Below the pieces are notes generated by a model, which saw only the letters and a list, made by a program, of their open reading frames with translations, did not search any database and was not told the DNA's origin. Source: Nocardioides solisilvae (GTDB lineage: Bacteria > Actinomycetota > Actinomycetes > Propionibacteriales > Nocardioidaceae). Taken from it: 64,000 nt of DNA. Shown piece after piece: positions 1-10,204 of this stretch. Position 1 is the first letter of the stretch. Every line of letters begins with the position of its first letter. Location: NCBI RefSeq assembly GCF_003194625.1, contig NZ_QHKX01000001.1, positions 1,116,001-1,180,000 of the forward strand. The letters run 5' to 3'. Position numbers and translations under genes: made by a program.

Positions 1-951
1 CGTGGCTGTTCCACACGGTGAGGGTCGTGCTGTTCGCCCGGTTGCCGCCGTGCACCGCGGTGCCCAGCAGGACGCGTCCGCGGGCCGGGTCGACCGTGAG
101 GGCGCCGACCGAGCCGAAGCGGCGGCCGGACCAGGAGAGGGTGCGCTGCCACCGGGTGCGACCCCGCCGGTCGAGCGCCTGCAGCTCGACGGTGCTGCCC
201 TGGCCGCGGACCTCGCGGCTCGCCGCGGCGTACCAGCGGCCCCGGGTCGGGTCGACCGCCAGGAACAGCTCCTCCTGCTGGGTGACGCCCGTGCGGCGGA
301 ACGAGCGCTGCGCCACCGGCTCGCCGTCCCGCCCCACGCAGGCGAACGACCAGCGCTGCGTCCGGCGCCCGCCGACCGCGGGCCCGGCCTTGGCCACGGT
401 CGTGGCGCAGGTGGTGCCGCTGGCCGGGTCGGTCACCTGCTCCTGCACGTGGCCGAGCTCGACGAGGTCGCGGCTCCAGCGCTCCGCGCCGTCGAGCCCG
501 AGGGCGCGCAGCCGCAGGAGGCGCTTCCCGCCGACGGTCACCGGGTGGGAGAGGAGGAGCTGGCCGCCGTCGGCGTCGAGGGTGAGCTGCGAGTACGGCG
601 ACGCCGGCTGCGGCAGCTCCCACTCGGTCGCGCCGGTCTCGCCGTCCACCCGGCGCAGCTGGTGGTCGTCGTGGACCTCGCTGTTCTCGCCGAGCGCGAA
701 GACGTCGCCCGAGGCGGGATCGAGCACGGCGTCGACGAGCTGGACGTCGGCTTCGTAGGGGTCGCCCTTCGCCTCCCACGACGACTGCCAGGCCGGCTCC
801 GGCAGGGGCGACGACGCCGACGCCGCCGCGCCCGCCGGGGCCACGACGGGCGAGGCCAGCCCGGTCAGCAGCCCGGTCGCCAGCGCGGTGCTCAGCGCCG
901 CGACGGTCGGGCCCCGGGGCCGGTACGAGTGGTCGGTCGAGCGCGTCTCAT
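1..951 (-). CDS. Secreted beta-propeller-like protein, cut by the window edge, apparent N-terminal frameshift
   Basis: The minus strand stays open from about position 935 to the window edge. It encodes a hydrophobic stretch (VAALSTALATGLLTGLASPV) followed by APAGAAASA, which looks like a signal peptide with a cleavage region. After it come repeated Trp/Asp/Gly-rich units (VDGETGATEWELP, GLDGAERWSRDL, DRRGRTRWQRTL) typical of PQQ-like propeller blades. The function is unknown; it is probably exported. The oddity is the start: the good ATG at 949-951 (MRRARPTTRTGPG) is in another frame and stops after 19 codons, while the long frame has no ATG, GTG or TTG before the signal peptide. One extra base near the G/C runs at 908-920 would join the two into a standard Sec signal peptide. 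This may be a true frameshift or an assembly error. Confidence 0.65.
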
Positions 952-1057
952 GCGTCCCCCTGGGTGGTGTCCGCCGGTGACGTGCCTGCCGGTCGGACGT
1001 GCGGTGCGGTCATGGGTGTGACGCCTCGGCGCCCGGCTTTGTTGTGCCCTGCTCCGC

Positions 1058-1124
1058 CGCGCTCAACCCTGTCGCGCTCACCTGTCGCGCTCACCTGCCG
1101 CGCTCGACCCTGTCGCGCTCGACC
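1058..1124. repeat. Imperfect 13-15 bp tandem repeat, five units
   Basis: Five head-to-tail copies of a CGCGCTCRAC-CCTGT-like unit lie at 1058, 1073, 1086, 1099 and 1114, with unit lengths of 15, 13, 13, 15 and 11 bases. They fill part of the 190-base gap between the DUF3151 gene and the secreted propeller gene. Read on the minus strand the units resemble the GTCGAG/GACAGG repeats that recur in this kind of genome, including inside purC here. Confidence 0.6.
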
Positions 1125-1141
1125 GACGCCCGAGCGGTGGC

Positions 1142-1573
1142 TCAGCCGGCGCCCAGGAGGGCGTCGTAGGCGGCCGGGCTGGAGTCGCGCAGGAACTCCG
1201 AGCACCGCTCCCACTCGTCGGTCTCGCCGATGGCGCGGGCCGAGAGGGCGAGCAGCGCGAGGCAGCGCAGGAAGCCGCGGTTGGGCTCGTGCTCCCACGG
1301 CACGGGGCCGTGGCCCTTCCACCCGTTGCGGCGCAGCATGTCGAGGGAGCGGTGGTAGCCCACCCGGGAGTAGGCGTAGACCGTCACGTCGTCGGCCCCG
1401 GCGTCGCGCGCCTGCTCGGCCATCGCGGCCCAAGCGAAGGGGGAGGCGGGGTGGCTGCGGACGGCCGAGGCCGGGGCGTCGCCGGATGCGAGCCCGGCGG
1501 CGGCGGGGTCCTCCGGGAGTCGGGTGGGCGGGGGACCGGCCATCAGGTCCTGGCGGGGGAGGTCAGCGTTCAT
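1142..1573 (-). CDS. DUF3151 family protein
   Basis: A 143-residue soluble protein matching, from memory, the actinobacterial DUF3151 family (Rv0360c-like): an Ala-rich start, then FAWAAMAEQARDAGADDVTVYAYSRVGYHRSLDMLR and a Trp-rich stretch (NGWKGHGPVPWEHEP) with a helical C-terminus. No catalytic motif is apparent and the family has no assigned function. In mycobacteria this family also sits close to purA, as here (purA starts 2.7 kb away), so the neighbourhood is probably conserved. A CAGGCT element 6 bases before the ATG suggests a leaderless mRNA. Confidence 0.8.
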   Translation of the reverse strand: MNADLPRQDLMAGPPPTRLPEDPAAAGLASGDAPASAVRSHPASPFAWAAMAEQARDAGADDVTVYAYSRVGYHRSLDMLRRNGWKGHGPVPWEHEPNRGFLRCLALLALSARAIGETDEWERCSEFLRDSSPAAYDALLGAG

Positions 1574-1622
1574 GGGGCCAGCCTGTCACGCGGCCCCGAC
1601 AGCCCCGGTCGGGGTCGGGAGG

Positions 1623-1955
1623 TCAGCGGCCGGCGTCGTCGGAGAGCAGCAGCGCCACGGTCAGGCCGCCGCAGACCAGCAGCACGACGAGGATGATCGT
1701 CCAGGCCCGGCCCCGGGTGATCGGCTCCTGGCGCACCGCCACCGCGGTGGCGACGCCCAGCGCGAGGCCGCCCGAGACCACGGTGCCGACCCGGAGCGCG
1801 GGCGGCGCGCCCTCGCCGACGAGCCCCATGAGGGCACCGACCCCGGCGACCGTCAGCGCGAGCCGCAGCATCACCCAGCGGGCGACGTCCTCGGCGATGA
1901 GCGCGACCGTCCAGCCGACGCTGCCGGCGTCCTCCTGCGGGTCCTGCGACGACAT
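1623..1955 (-). CDS. Small integral membrane protein, unknown
   Basis: A 110-residue protein starting MSSQDPQEDAGSVGW with three predicted hydrophobic helices (about 13-45, 53-70 and 84-104). No family is recognised. A TAGCGT element lies 8 bases before the ATG on the minus strand, supporting this start. It ends 50 bases before the DUF3151 gene on the same strand and may be co-transcribed with it. Confidence 0.65.
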   Translation of the reverse strand: MSSQDPQEDAGSVGWTVALIAEDVARWVMLRLALTVAGVGALMGLVGEGAPPALRVGTVVSGGLALGVATAVAVRQEPITRGRAWTIILVVLLVCGGLTVALLLSDDAGR

Positions 1956-2141
1956 GGTCGAGCACGCTACCGGGCGCACGCCGGCGCCGGAATCGTCCCC
2001 TGCTCGATTCCGACGTCCCCCGACGGATCCCCCGGCACGTGTGACGGCCCGGCTCCCCCCGGATGCCGGGCCTCCGCGGGCTGATCCCCATGAGCCGCGT
2101 GGGCCGATTGTGGCAAGCAGGGACGGGCGGGAACGGGGCAG

Positions 2142-2160
2142 TTCCTGCCAATGGCAGGAA
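2142..2160. promoter_or_regulatory. Perfect 9-1-9 palindrome, probable operator
   Basis: TTCCTGCCA, one A, then TGGCAGGAA: a perfect inverted repeat. It spans about -39 to -21 of the predicted start of the downstream LuxR-like gene, covering the -35 region, as expected for a repressor or autoregulation site. Confidence 0.6.
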
Positions 2161-2168
2161 AAGGTCAC

Positions 2169-2174
2169 TAGGCT
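2169..2174 (+). promoter_or_regulatory. Predicted -10 element of the LuxR/TrmB-like gene
   Basis: TAGGCT followed by six bases and the ATG at 2181. The spacing predicts transcription starting at the start codon (leaderless). Confidence 0.5.
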
Positions 2175-2180
2175 GCGTGG

Positions 2181-3164
2181 ATGGCCGACGGACCGCTGGA
2201 CCGGACCCTCGCGGGCGCCCTGCACATGACCCCCGCGATGGTCCGGCTCTACCAGCAGCTGCGCGCCGCCGACGGCGCACCGCTCGACGTGGTCGCCCGG
2301 AGCCTCGGACGCAGCCCGGAGGGGCTGACCGCGGAGGTCGCCCCGCTCGTCGAGCAGGGGGCGGTCCGGCTCGTCGAGGGCGTGGTCCGCGTCTCCGAGC
2401 CGCGGGAGGCCCTGGCGGGGCTGCTGCGGCAGGAGAGCCGGGCGCTGACCGAGGCCGCCGCCCGGCTCGACCGGCTGGTGCAGGCGATCCCGACCGCGCC
2501 GCTCGGCCGCCCGCGCCAGGTGACGCCCGGGCGGGAGTGGGTGGACGGCGAGGTCGTGGTGGGCGCCTCGGTCCCGTCGCTGCTGGTGCCGTGGATCGAG
2601 GAGAGCACCGGGGACGTCCTCATCCTGCGGCCCGACCAGTGGATGCTCCCGACCGAGCCGGTGATGTTCGCCGCGGTCGCCCGCGCGCTCCACCAGGGTC
2701 GGGCGGTGCGGACGATCTATCCCGTGCGGGCGCTCCAGGAGGTGCCGCAGGTGCTGACGGCCCGGGTGGCCGCCGGGGAGCAGGTGCGCGTCCTCCCCGA
2801 GGTGCCGACCCGGCTGGCGGTGGTGGGCCGGGACCGGGCGCTCTTCCCGGACCCTCCGGGGATCTCCAACGACCGGCGGATCGTCATGCGGCACGGGGCG
2901 GTCGTCGAGCTGCTGGTGGCCTACTTCGACGCGCTGTGGGAGAAGGCCGTGCCGCTGCCCGCGCTGGCCCGCGGCACCCGGCAGGCCGGGCGACGGCTGC
3001 TGCTGGCCGAGCTGGCGGCGGGCTCCCGCGACGAGCAGATCGCCCGCACGCTGGGGCTCAGCCTGCGCACCGTGCGCCGCCGGATCGCCGAGGTGATGAT
3101 CGAGCTCGGCGCCGACACCCGCTTCCAGGCCGGGGTCGAGGCGGCCCGTCGCGGCTGGCTGTGA
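2181..3164 (+). CDS. LuxR-type HTH regulator with TrmB-like N-terminus
   Basis: A 327-residue cytoplasmic regulator. The N-terminal 70 residues (MVRLYQQLRAADGAPLDVVARSLGR, then EVAPLVEQGAVRLVEGVVRVSEP) look like a TrmB/MarR-type winged helix. The middle (about 115-240) resembles the phospholipase-D-like effector region of TrmB proteins. The C-terminus (about 265-325: LLLAELAAGSRDEQIARTLG, then SLRTVRRRIAEVMIELGADT) is a clear LuxR/GerE helix-turn-helix. There is no receiver domain, so control is probably by ligand. A perfect palindrome and a leaderless-type promoter sit directly upstream, suggesting autoregulation. The target genes are not evident. Confidence 0.8.
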   Translation: MADGPLDRTLAGALHMTPAMVRLYQQLRAADGAPLDVVARSLGRSPEGLTAEVAPLVEQGAVRLVEGVVRVSEPREALAGLLRQESRALTEAAARLDRLVQAIPTAPLGRPRQVTPGREWVDGEVVVGASVPSLLVPWIEESTGDVLILRPDQWMLPTEPVMFAAVARALHQGRAVRTIYPVRALQEVPQVLTARVAAGEQVRVLPEVPTRLAVVGRDRALFPDPPGISNDRRIVMRHGAVVELLVAYFDALWEKAVPLPALARGTRQAGRRLLLAELAAGSRDEQIARTLGLSLRTVRRRIAEVMIELGADTRFQAGVEAARRGWL

Positions 3165-5540
<2,376 letters not shown>

Positions 5541-5584
5541 CGGCCTCCCGCCGACGAAGCCGGTGAGAGGTCGGGGCGGCGCGG

Positions 5585-7045
5585 TCAGCGCGCCGCCCGG
5601 ACTCCCTCGTCCCACGCGCGGCGCACCTCGGCGGCGACGTCCTCGAGCACGCTGGCCTCGGTGACCCGCGGGCCCGCGGGACCGGCCTCGACCTTCCAGT
5701 CGGTCGAGGCCGAGCGCCCGGTCGGGCCGGTCACCTCGAGCGCGAGGTGGTAGCCGGTCGAGGCGCCGCGGTGCTCCGCCACCACGCGGGCCATCTCGCT
5801 CACCCACGGGCCCAGCGGCGGCGCGGCGGAGGTCTGGCCGCCGACCCGCACCGACAGGGAGACGAACGGCGGGCGGTCGCGGCGCTGCGACACCCGCAGT
5901 CGCGTCCTCCCCGGCGTCGCGTCCTGCAGGCGGGCGCCGAGGGCCAGGAGCGAGTCGTCGCCGTCGCGGGTCATCTCGGCCTCGGCGCGGCCGTCCGCCG
6001 TCACCAGGTCGAGGGCGTCGAAGGCGGGACCCACCTCGCGCGCCCGGGCCAGCACGGCCCGGCCGGCCTCGAGCCCGACCCCCGCGGCGAGGTGGACCCG
6101 CAGGTCGCCGACGCCGTTCTCCACCCGGCCCACCTCGGGCATCCGGTCGAGGGTCGCGGCGAGCGTGCCGCGCCGGCCGCGGGTCACGGGGTCCGTCCGG
6201 GAGACCTCCACCAGGTCGTCGGTCACCACGACCTCGACGGGCAGGTCGGGGTCCCCGGGCAGCGCCCGGAGCGCGGTCCGGGCGGCCTCGACCTCGCTGC
6301 TCCGCGCGACGCCGACGACGAGGGCGTGCCCGACGACAGCGATGCCGGTGAGGGCCGGGGCCGAGCCGGTCCGGGTGAGCTCCTCCAGCGCCAGGGCCCG
6401 GTCGAGCTGCCCGTCGGGGAGCTCCCCGACGACCGAGAGGCGGCGGGCTCCGTGGCGGTCCCTCCGCTCCGGGTCCACGACCTCCAGGGAGCGCGCGGGC
6501 AGCGCCGAGGTGGCCTCCCACGTCGACCGGCCCACGGCCCAGAACGCGCCGGGGTCGGCGGGGACCAGGTCGAGGTGCTGCTGGTCGACGCGCGCGGCGA
6601 CCGTCAACCGCTGCACCTCGGGCGCCGCCGCCGCCCACGCCAGCACCTCGGCCAGCGGCCGCTCGGCCGACTCGGGCGAGTGCTCGCTCACCTCGGCCCC
6701 GACCCGGTCGCCGAGGGTGAGCACCACGTCGTCGGCGGAGAGGTCGAACGCGCCCTCGAGCGCGGCGGCGACCTCGTCGGCGTCGGCGGAGGCGGTCAGG
6801 TCGACCTCCACGGTGCAGGAGAGCTCGTGGCACTCCGAGCGCGCGTCCACCACCCACGGCATGTCGGCGAAGGTCTCCTCGACGTCGCCGGAGAGGAAGA
6901 CCGATCCGCAGCCGGTGAGCGCGGCCGCGGTCGCGAGCGCGAGCAGGGCCCCGGCCAGGGTGCGGCCCGCGCGGCTGACGTCCGGGCGGGTGACGCGCGG
7001 ACGGGCAGGGTGGGCGTGGCACTGGGCGTGGCACTGGGGGTGCAT
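5585..7045 (-). CDS. Large lipoprotein, unknown
   Basis: A 486-residue predicted lipoprotein. The hydrophobic segment LAGALLALATAAALTGCG gives a lipobox with Cys46 as the anchor. The mature part has many VxV strands and repeated alpha/beta units (residues about 70-450) but no motif I recognise. The N-terminus MHPQCHAQCHAHPARP is odd: a 12-base repeat encodes two QCHA copies ahead of the signal peptide. No other ATG, GTG or TTG precedes the hydrophobic region, and CATACT lies 8 bases upstream of this ATG on the minus strand, so the start is supported. It is convergent with purA (44 bases between stops). Confidence 0.75.
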   Translation of the reverse strand: MHPQCHAQCHAHPARPRVTRPDVSRAGRTLAGALLALATAAALTGCGSVFLSGDVEETFADMPWVVDARSECHELSCTVEVDLTASADADEVAAALEGAFDLSADDVVLTLGDRVGAEVSEHSPESAERPLAEVLAWAAAAPEVQRLTVAARVDQQHLDLVPADPGAFWAVGRSTWEATSALPARSLEVVDPERRDRHGARRLSVVGELPDGQLDRALALEELTRTGSAPALTGIAVVGHALVVGVARSSEVEAARTALRALPGDPDLPVEVVVTDDLVEVSRTDPVTRGRRGTLAATLDRMPEVGRVENGVGDLRVHLAAGVGLEAGRAVLARAREVGPAFDALDLVTADGRAEAEMTRDGDDSLLALGARLQDATPGRTRLRVSQRRDRPPFVSLSVRVGGQTSAAPPLGPWVSEMARVVAEHRGASTGYHLALEVTGPTGRSASTDWKVEAGPAGPRVTEASVLEDVAAEVRRAWDEGVRAAR

Positions 7046-7053
7046 GGGGCGCG

Positions 7054-7059
7054 AGTATG
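7054..7059 (-). promoter_or_regulatory. Predicted -10 element of the lipoprotein gene
   Basis: CATACT on the minus strand, 8 bases before the ATG at 7045; leaderless spacing that supports this unusual N-terminus. Confidence 0.4.
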
Positions 7060-7140
7060 TCGGGCCCCGGGGGAGGGGGCGGGACCGTCTCGCCCCGCAG
7101 TGCCGCAGCGCCCCGCAGCACCCCGAGGCTCGGCGGAGCG

Positions 7141-7785
7141 TCAGGACCGTCGCTGGGCGGCCATCACGAGGTCGCTCCCGAGGTCGACGAGGTCGTGGCG
7201 GCCGAGCTCGAGCTCGCCGGTCAGCCACGAGGCCAGCACCTCGGCGAAGCCGGCCGCGAAGTGGAGGCCGTGCAGCCGGGCCCGCTCCGGGGGCCAGGCG
7301 CCGTCGCCGAAGATCCGCTGGCCCTGGTCGCCGACCAGCTCGGCGAACCCGGCCAGCAGCTGGTGGCGGCGGGCCCGCAGCGCCGCGTTGGCGGTCGACT
7401 CCACGGTGGCCACCCGGCCCTTCGTCGGCGAGTCGGCGACCAGGTCGACGACGGCGGCGACGGCGGCCCGCACCTGCGCCTCGGGGTGGGCCCCGGGCCG
7501 GTCGGCGTCGAGGGCGTCCAGGGCAGCCAGCGCGACCTCGGTGATCTCGGTGGCGACCGCGTCGAGGGCGGCGACGAGCGCCTCGTCGCGGTGGGCGAAG
7601 GACTCGTAGAAGTAGCGCTCGGTGAGGCCTGCCTCGGCGCAGATGGCGGTCATCGTGGTGCCCGACTCGCCCGCCCGCGCCAGCACCTCCACGGTCGCCG
7701 CGACCAGCCGGACCCGCCGGGCGGCCGCCCGCTCCGAGGCCGACCGGCCCCGGTAGCTGCGCTCGGACCCGCTCACGCGCGCCAT
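7141..7785 (-). CDS. TetR-family regulator
   Basis: A 214-residue repressor-type protein. The N-terminal helix-turn-helix is typical (RLVAATVEVLARAGESGTTM followed by TAICAEAGLTERYFYESF, about 26-64), and a helical ligand-binding domain follows. It is divergent from the SDR gene at 7940. The 154-base gap holds two perfect palindromes, one of which (7900-7919) has the arm and spacer form of a TetR operator, so it probably controls the SDR gene and perhaps itself. The ligand is unknown. Confidence 0.88.
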   Translation of the reverse strand: MARVSGSERSYRGRSASERAAARRVRLVAATVEVLARAGESGTTMTAICAEAGLTERYFYESFAHRDEALVAALDAVATEITEVALAALDALDADRPGAHPEAQVRAAVAAVVDLVADSPTKGRVATVESTANAALRARRHQLLAGFAELVGDQGQRIFGDGAWPPERARLHGLHFAAGFAEVLASWLTGELELGRHDLVDLGSDLVMAAQRRS

Positions 7786-7877
7786 CCTGCCCGAGCCGCC
7801 CCGCGGAGTGGGGACCCGGAGGTCCCGGGTCCCGCGGCGGAGCGGGACGTCTCGCGGCCACGGGCCGCCGATTGACA

Positions 7878-7891
7878 GTGACCCGGGTCAC
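7878..7891. promoter_or_regulatory. Perfect 14-bp palindrome in the TetR-SDR gap
   Basis: GTGACCCGGGTCAC is its own reverse complement. It overlaps the end of a TTGACA -35-like element (7872-7877) pointing toward the SDR gene. Confidence 0.5.
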
Positions 7892-7899
7892 CTTCGAAA

Positions 7900-7919
7900 C
7901 TGACAGAGTCGTCTGTCAG
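7900..7919. promoter_or_regulatory. Probable TetR operator
   Basis: CTGACAGA, 4-base spacer GTCG, TCTGTCAG: perfect 8-bp arms. It lies 20 bases before the SDR start, just downstream of the TTGACA element, where bound repressor would block transcription. Confidence 0.6.
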
Positions 7920-7939
7920 ATCGCGTCAGGAGCTCCCGC

Positions 7940-8776
7940 ATGCCCGCACCCTCCAGCCCGGCCCGCAGCTCTGAGTTCCTCGAGGGGAAGGTCGTCGCCG
8001 TCACGGGCGGCGCGCGCGGCATCGGCGCGGCCACGGCGCGGCTCGCCCGGGCGGCCGGAGCCGACGTCGTGATCGGCGACCGCGACATCTCGCCGCTGCA
8101 GCAGGCGGCCCGCGAGCTCGGGGTGCGCTGGCACCCGCTCGACGTCACCTCGCCGTCGGACTGGGCGGCCTTCGTCGAGGCCGCCGGCGAGATCGACGTG
8201 CTGGTCAACAACGCGGGGATCATGCCGGTGGGGGAGTTCCTCGCCGAGGACCCCGCGGTCACCCGCCAGATCTTCGAGGTCAACACCTTCGGCGTCATGC
8301 ACGGCACCCGGGCGGTCGCGCCCGGGATGGTCGCGCGCGGCCGCGGCCACGTCGTCAACATCGCCTCGGCCGTGGGCCGGGTCGCGCTGCCGCACGGGGC
8401 GTCGTACTCCGCCTCCAAGCACGCCGTCGTCGGCTTCACCGAGGCGATGCGCGCCGAGCTCGCCCCCGCCGGGGTCGAGGTCTCGATGGTGCTGCCGGTG
8501 ATCGTGAACACGACGCTGGGCGCGGGCGTGGCGCGGACCCGCGGGGTGCCGACGCTCGAGCCCGAGCAGGTGGCCGAGGTGGTCGTCGACGTGCTCCGGC
8601 GCCCGGTCCCCGAGGCGTGGGCGCCGCGCTGGGGGCAGCCCGTCACCAAGGTCTCGCAGGCGCTGCCGCGCCGGTTCCAGTCGGTCGCCCGACGCCTCAT
8701 GGGGGCCGACGACGTGCTGACGCACGCCGACGCCGGGGTGCGCTCGGCGTACGAGGCCGAGGCCCGCCGCGGCTGA
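7940..8776 (+). CDS. Short-chain dehydrogenase/reductase (SDR)
   Basis: A 278-residue classical SDR using NAD(P)H. The cofactor motif TGGARGIG is at about 21-28, NNAG at about 90-93, the catalytic Ser is in the NIASAVGR region, and YSASK (Tyr and Lys) is at about 154-158. GDRD after the second strand suggests NAD(H) preference, which is an inference only. The C-terminal 50 residues (VTKVSQALPRRFQSVARRLM) are basic and match SDRs often annotated with lipid or steroid substrates. An AGGAG ribosome site precedes the ATG. Divergence from a TetR gene with an operator-like palindrome suggests induction by its substrate. Confidence 0.88.
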   Translation: MPAPSSPARSSEFLEGKVVAVTGGARGIGAATARLARAAGADVVIGDRDISPLQQAARELGVRWHPLDVTSPSDWAAFVEAAGEIDVLVNNAGIMPVGEFLAEDPAVTRQIFEVNTFGVMHGTRAVAPGMVARGRGHVVNIASAVGRVALPHGASYSASKHAVVGFTEAMRAELAPAGVEVSMVLPVIVNTTLGAGVARTRGVPTLEPEQVAEVVVDVLRRPVPEAWAPRWGQPVTKVSQALPRRFQSVARRLMGADDVLTHADAGVRSAYEAEARRG

Positions 8777-8828
8777 CCGCGGGACGGCCACCCCTCGTCC
8801 GGCGGGCGCCGGCCCCGTCGCCGCGCCG

Positions 8829-8834
8829 TAGACT
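8829..8834 (+). promoter_or_regulatory. Predicted -10 element of purD
   Basis: TAGACT, 8 bases before the GTG at 8843; predicts a leaderless purD-purB mRNA. Confidence 0.5.
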
Positions 8835-8842
8835 CGTCGCAC

Positions 8843-10204
8843 GTGAAGACCCTCGTGATCGGGACCGGCGGCCGTGAGCACGCCCTCGCCCTGGCCCTCG
8901 CCCGCGACCCGGCCGTCACCGAGGTGCACGCCGCCCCCGGCAACCCCGGCATCGCGGCGGTCGCCACCCTGCACCCCGTCGACCCGATGGCCGGCGAGGC
9001 GGTCGCCGACCTGGCCGAGCGGCTCGGCGTCGACCTGGTCGTCGTCGGCCCCGAGGCCCCGCTCGTCGCGGGCGTCGCCGACGCGGTCACCGCGCGGGGG
9101 ATCGCCTGCTTCGGGCCGGGCCGCGAGGCCGCCCGGCTGGAGGGGTCGAAGGCCTTCTCCAAGGAGGTGATGGCCGCCGCCGGGGTGCCGACCGCGCGCT
9201 CGCGCGCCTGCACGACCCCCGAGGAGGCCGCGGCCGCGCTGGACGCCTTCGGGGCGCCGTACGTCGTCAAGGACGACGCGCTCGCGGCCGGCAAGGGCGT
9301 CGTGGTCACCCGCGACCGGGTCGAGGCGCTGACCCACGCGGCCGCCTGCGGACGGGTCGTGGTCGAGGAGTTCCTCGACGGCCCCGAGGTCTCCCTCTTC
9401 GCCGTCTGCGACGGGACCACCGCGCACCCGCTCCAGCCGGCCCAGGACTTCAAGCGGATCTTCGACGGCGGCCTCGGCCCCAACACGGGCGGGATGGGCT
9501 CCTACTCGCCGCTGCCGTGGGCTCCCGCCGACCTCGCCGCGACGGTGATGGCGCAGGTCGTGCAGCCGACGCTCGACGAGATGGCGCGCCGCGGGACGCC
9601 GTACCGCGGCTGCCTCTACGTCGGCCTCGCGCTCACCGCCGACGGGCCGCGGGTGATCGAGTTCAACTGCCGCTTCGGCGACCCCGACGTCCAGCCGGTG
9701 CTGGCGCTGCTCGACTCCGGCCTCGGCGCGCTCCTGCTCGCCGCCGCGCGCGGCGAGCTCGCGCAGGTGGCGCCGCCGCGCTTCCGCGCGGGCGCGGCCG
9801 TGAGCGTCGTGATGGCCTCGGCCGGATACCCCGAGTCGTCCTCCACCGGCGACCCGATCGTGGGCGTCGAGACCCTCGACGACGACCCCGACGTCGACGT
9901 CGTCCACGCCGGCACCGCGCGCCGGGTCAACGAGGCCGGCGCCGACGAGCTCGTGACGGCCGGCGGCCGGGTGCTCGCCGTCCGCGCGGTCGGCGCGTCC
10001 GTGGCCGACGCCCGCGCCAAGGCCTTCGAGGGGATCGCCGCGATCTCCTTCCCCGGCGCCCAGTGGCGCCGCGACATCGCCGCCGAGCCCCTCGGCGTGG
10101 TCGAGGGCGCCGCGGCGCTCGCGCCCGCCCCCACCGACCCCCCGAGCGCGGCGCCCGCCGCCCCGAGCGCCGCACCCGCCGGCGACCAGCAGGAGAACCG
10201 ATGA
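8843..10204 (+). CDS. purD: Phosphoribosylamine-glycine ligase (GAR synthetase)
   Basis: A 453-residue ATP-grasp enzyme making GAR from phosphoribosylamine, glycine and ATP (step 2 of IMP synthesis). The N-domain has IGTGGREHALA and APGNPGIA. The ATP-grasp part has VVKDDALAAGKGV, VEEFLDGPEVSLF and EFNCRFGDPD (metal ligands). The C-terminal 40 residues are an Ala/Pro-rich tail (APAPTDPPSAAPAAPSAAP), making it about 30 residues longer than usual. The GTG start fits both the family start and a -10 element 8 bases before it. The stop overlaps the purB ATG by 4 bases (ATGA), so the two are translationally coupled. Confidence 0.97.
   Translation: MKTLVIGTGGREHALALALARDPAVTEVHAAPGNPGIAAVATLHPVDPMAGEAVADLAERLGVDLVVVGPEAPLVAGVADAVTARGIACFGPGREAARLEGSKAFSKEVMAAAGVPTARSRACTTPEEAAAALDAFGAPYVVKDDALAAGKGVVVTRDRVEALTHAAACGRVVVEEFLDGPEVSLFAVCDGTTAHPLQPAQDFKRIFDGGLGPNTGGMGSYSPLPWAPADLAATVMAQVVQPTLDEMARRGTPYRGCLYVGLALTADGPRVIEFNCRFGDPDVQPVLALLDSGLGALLLAAARGELAQVAPPRFRAGAAVSVVMASAGYPESSSTGDPIVGVETLDDDPDVDVVHAGTARRVNEAGADELVTAGGRVLAVRAVGASVADARAKAFEGIAAISFPGAQWRRDIAAEPLGVVEGAAALAPAPTDPPSAAPAAPSAAPAGDQQENR

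Noticed and set aside
2..1021. Long plus-strand open frame at the window start
   Set aside because: It is the mirror of the minus-strand propeller gene; Arg/Gly/Ala composition without domain pattern.
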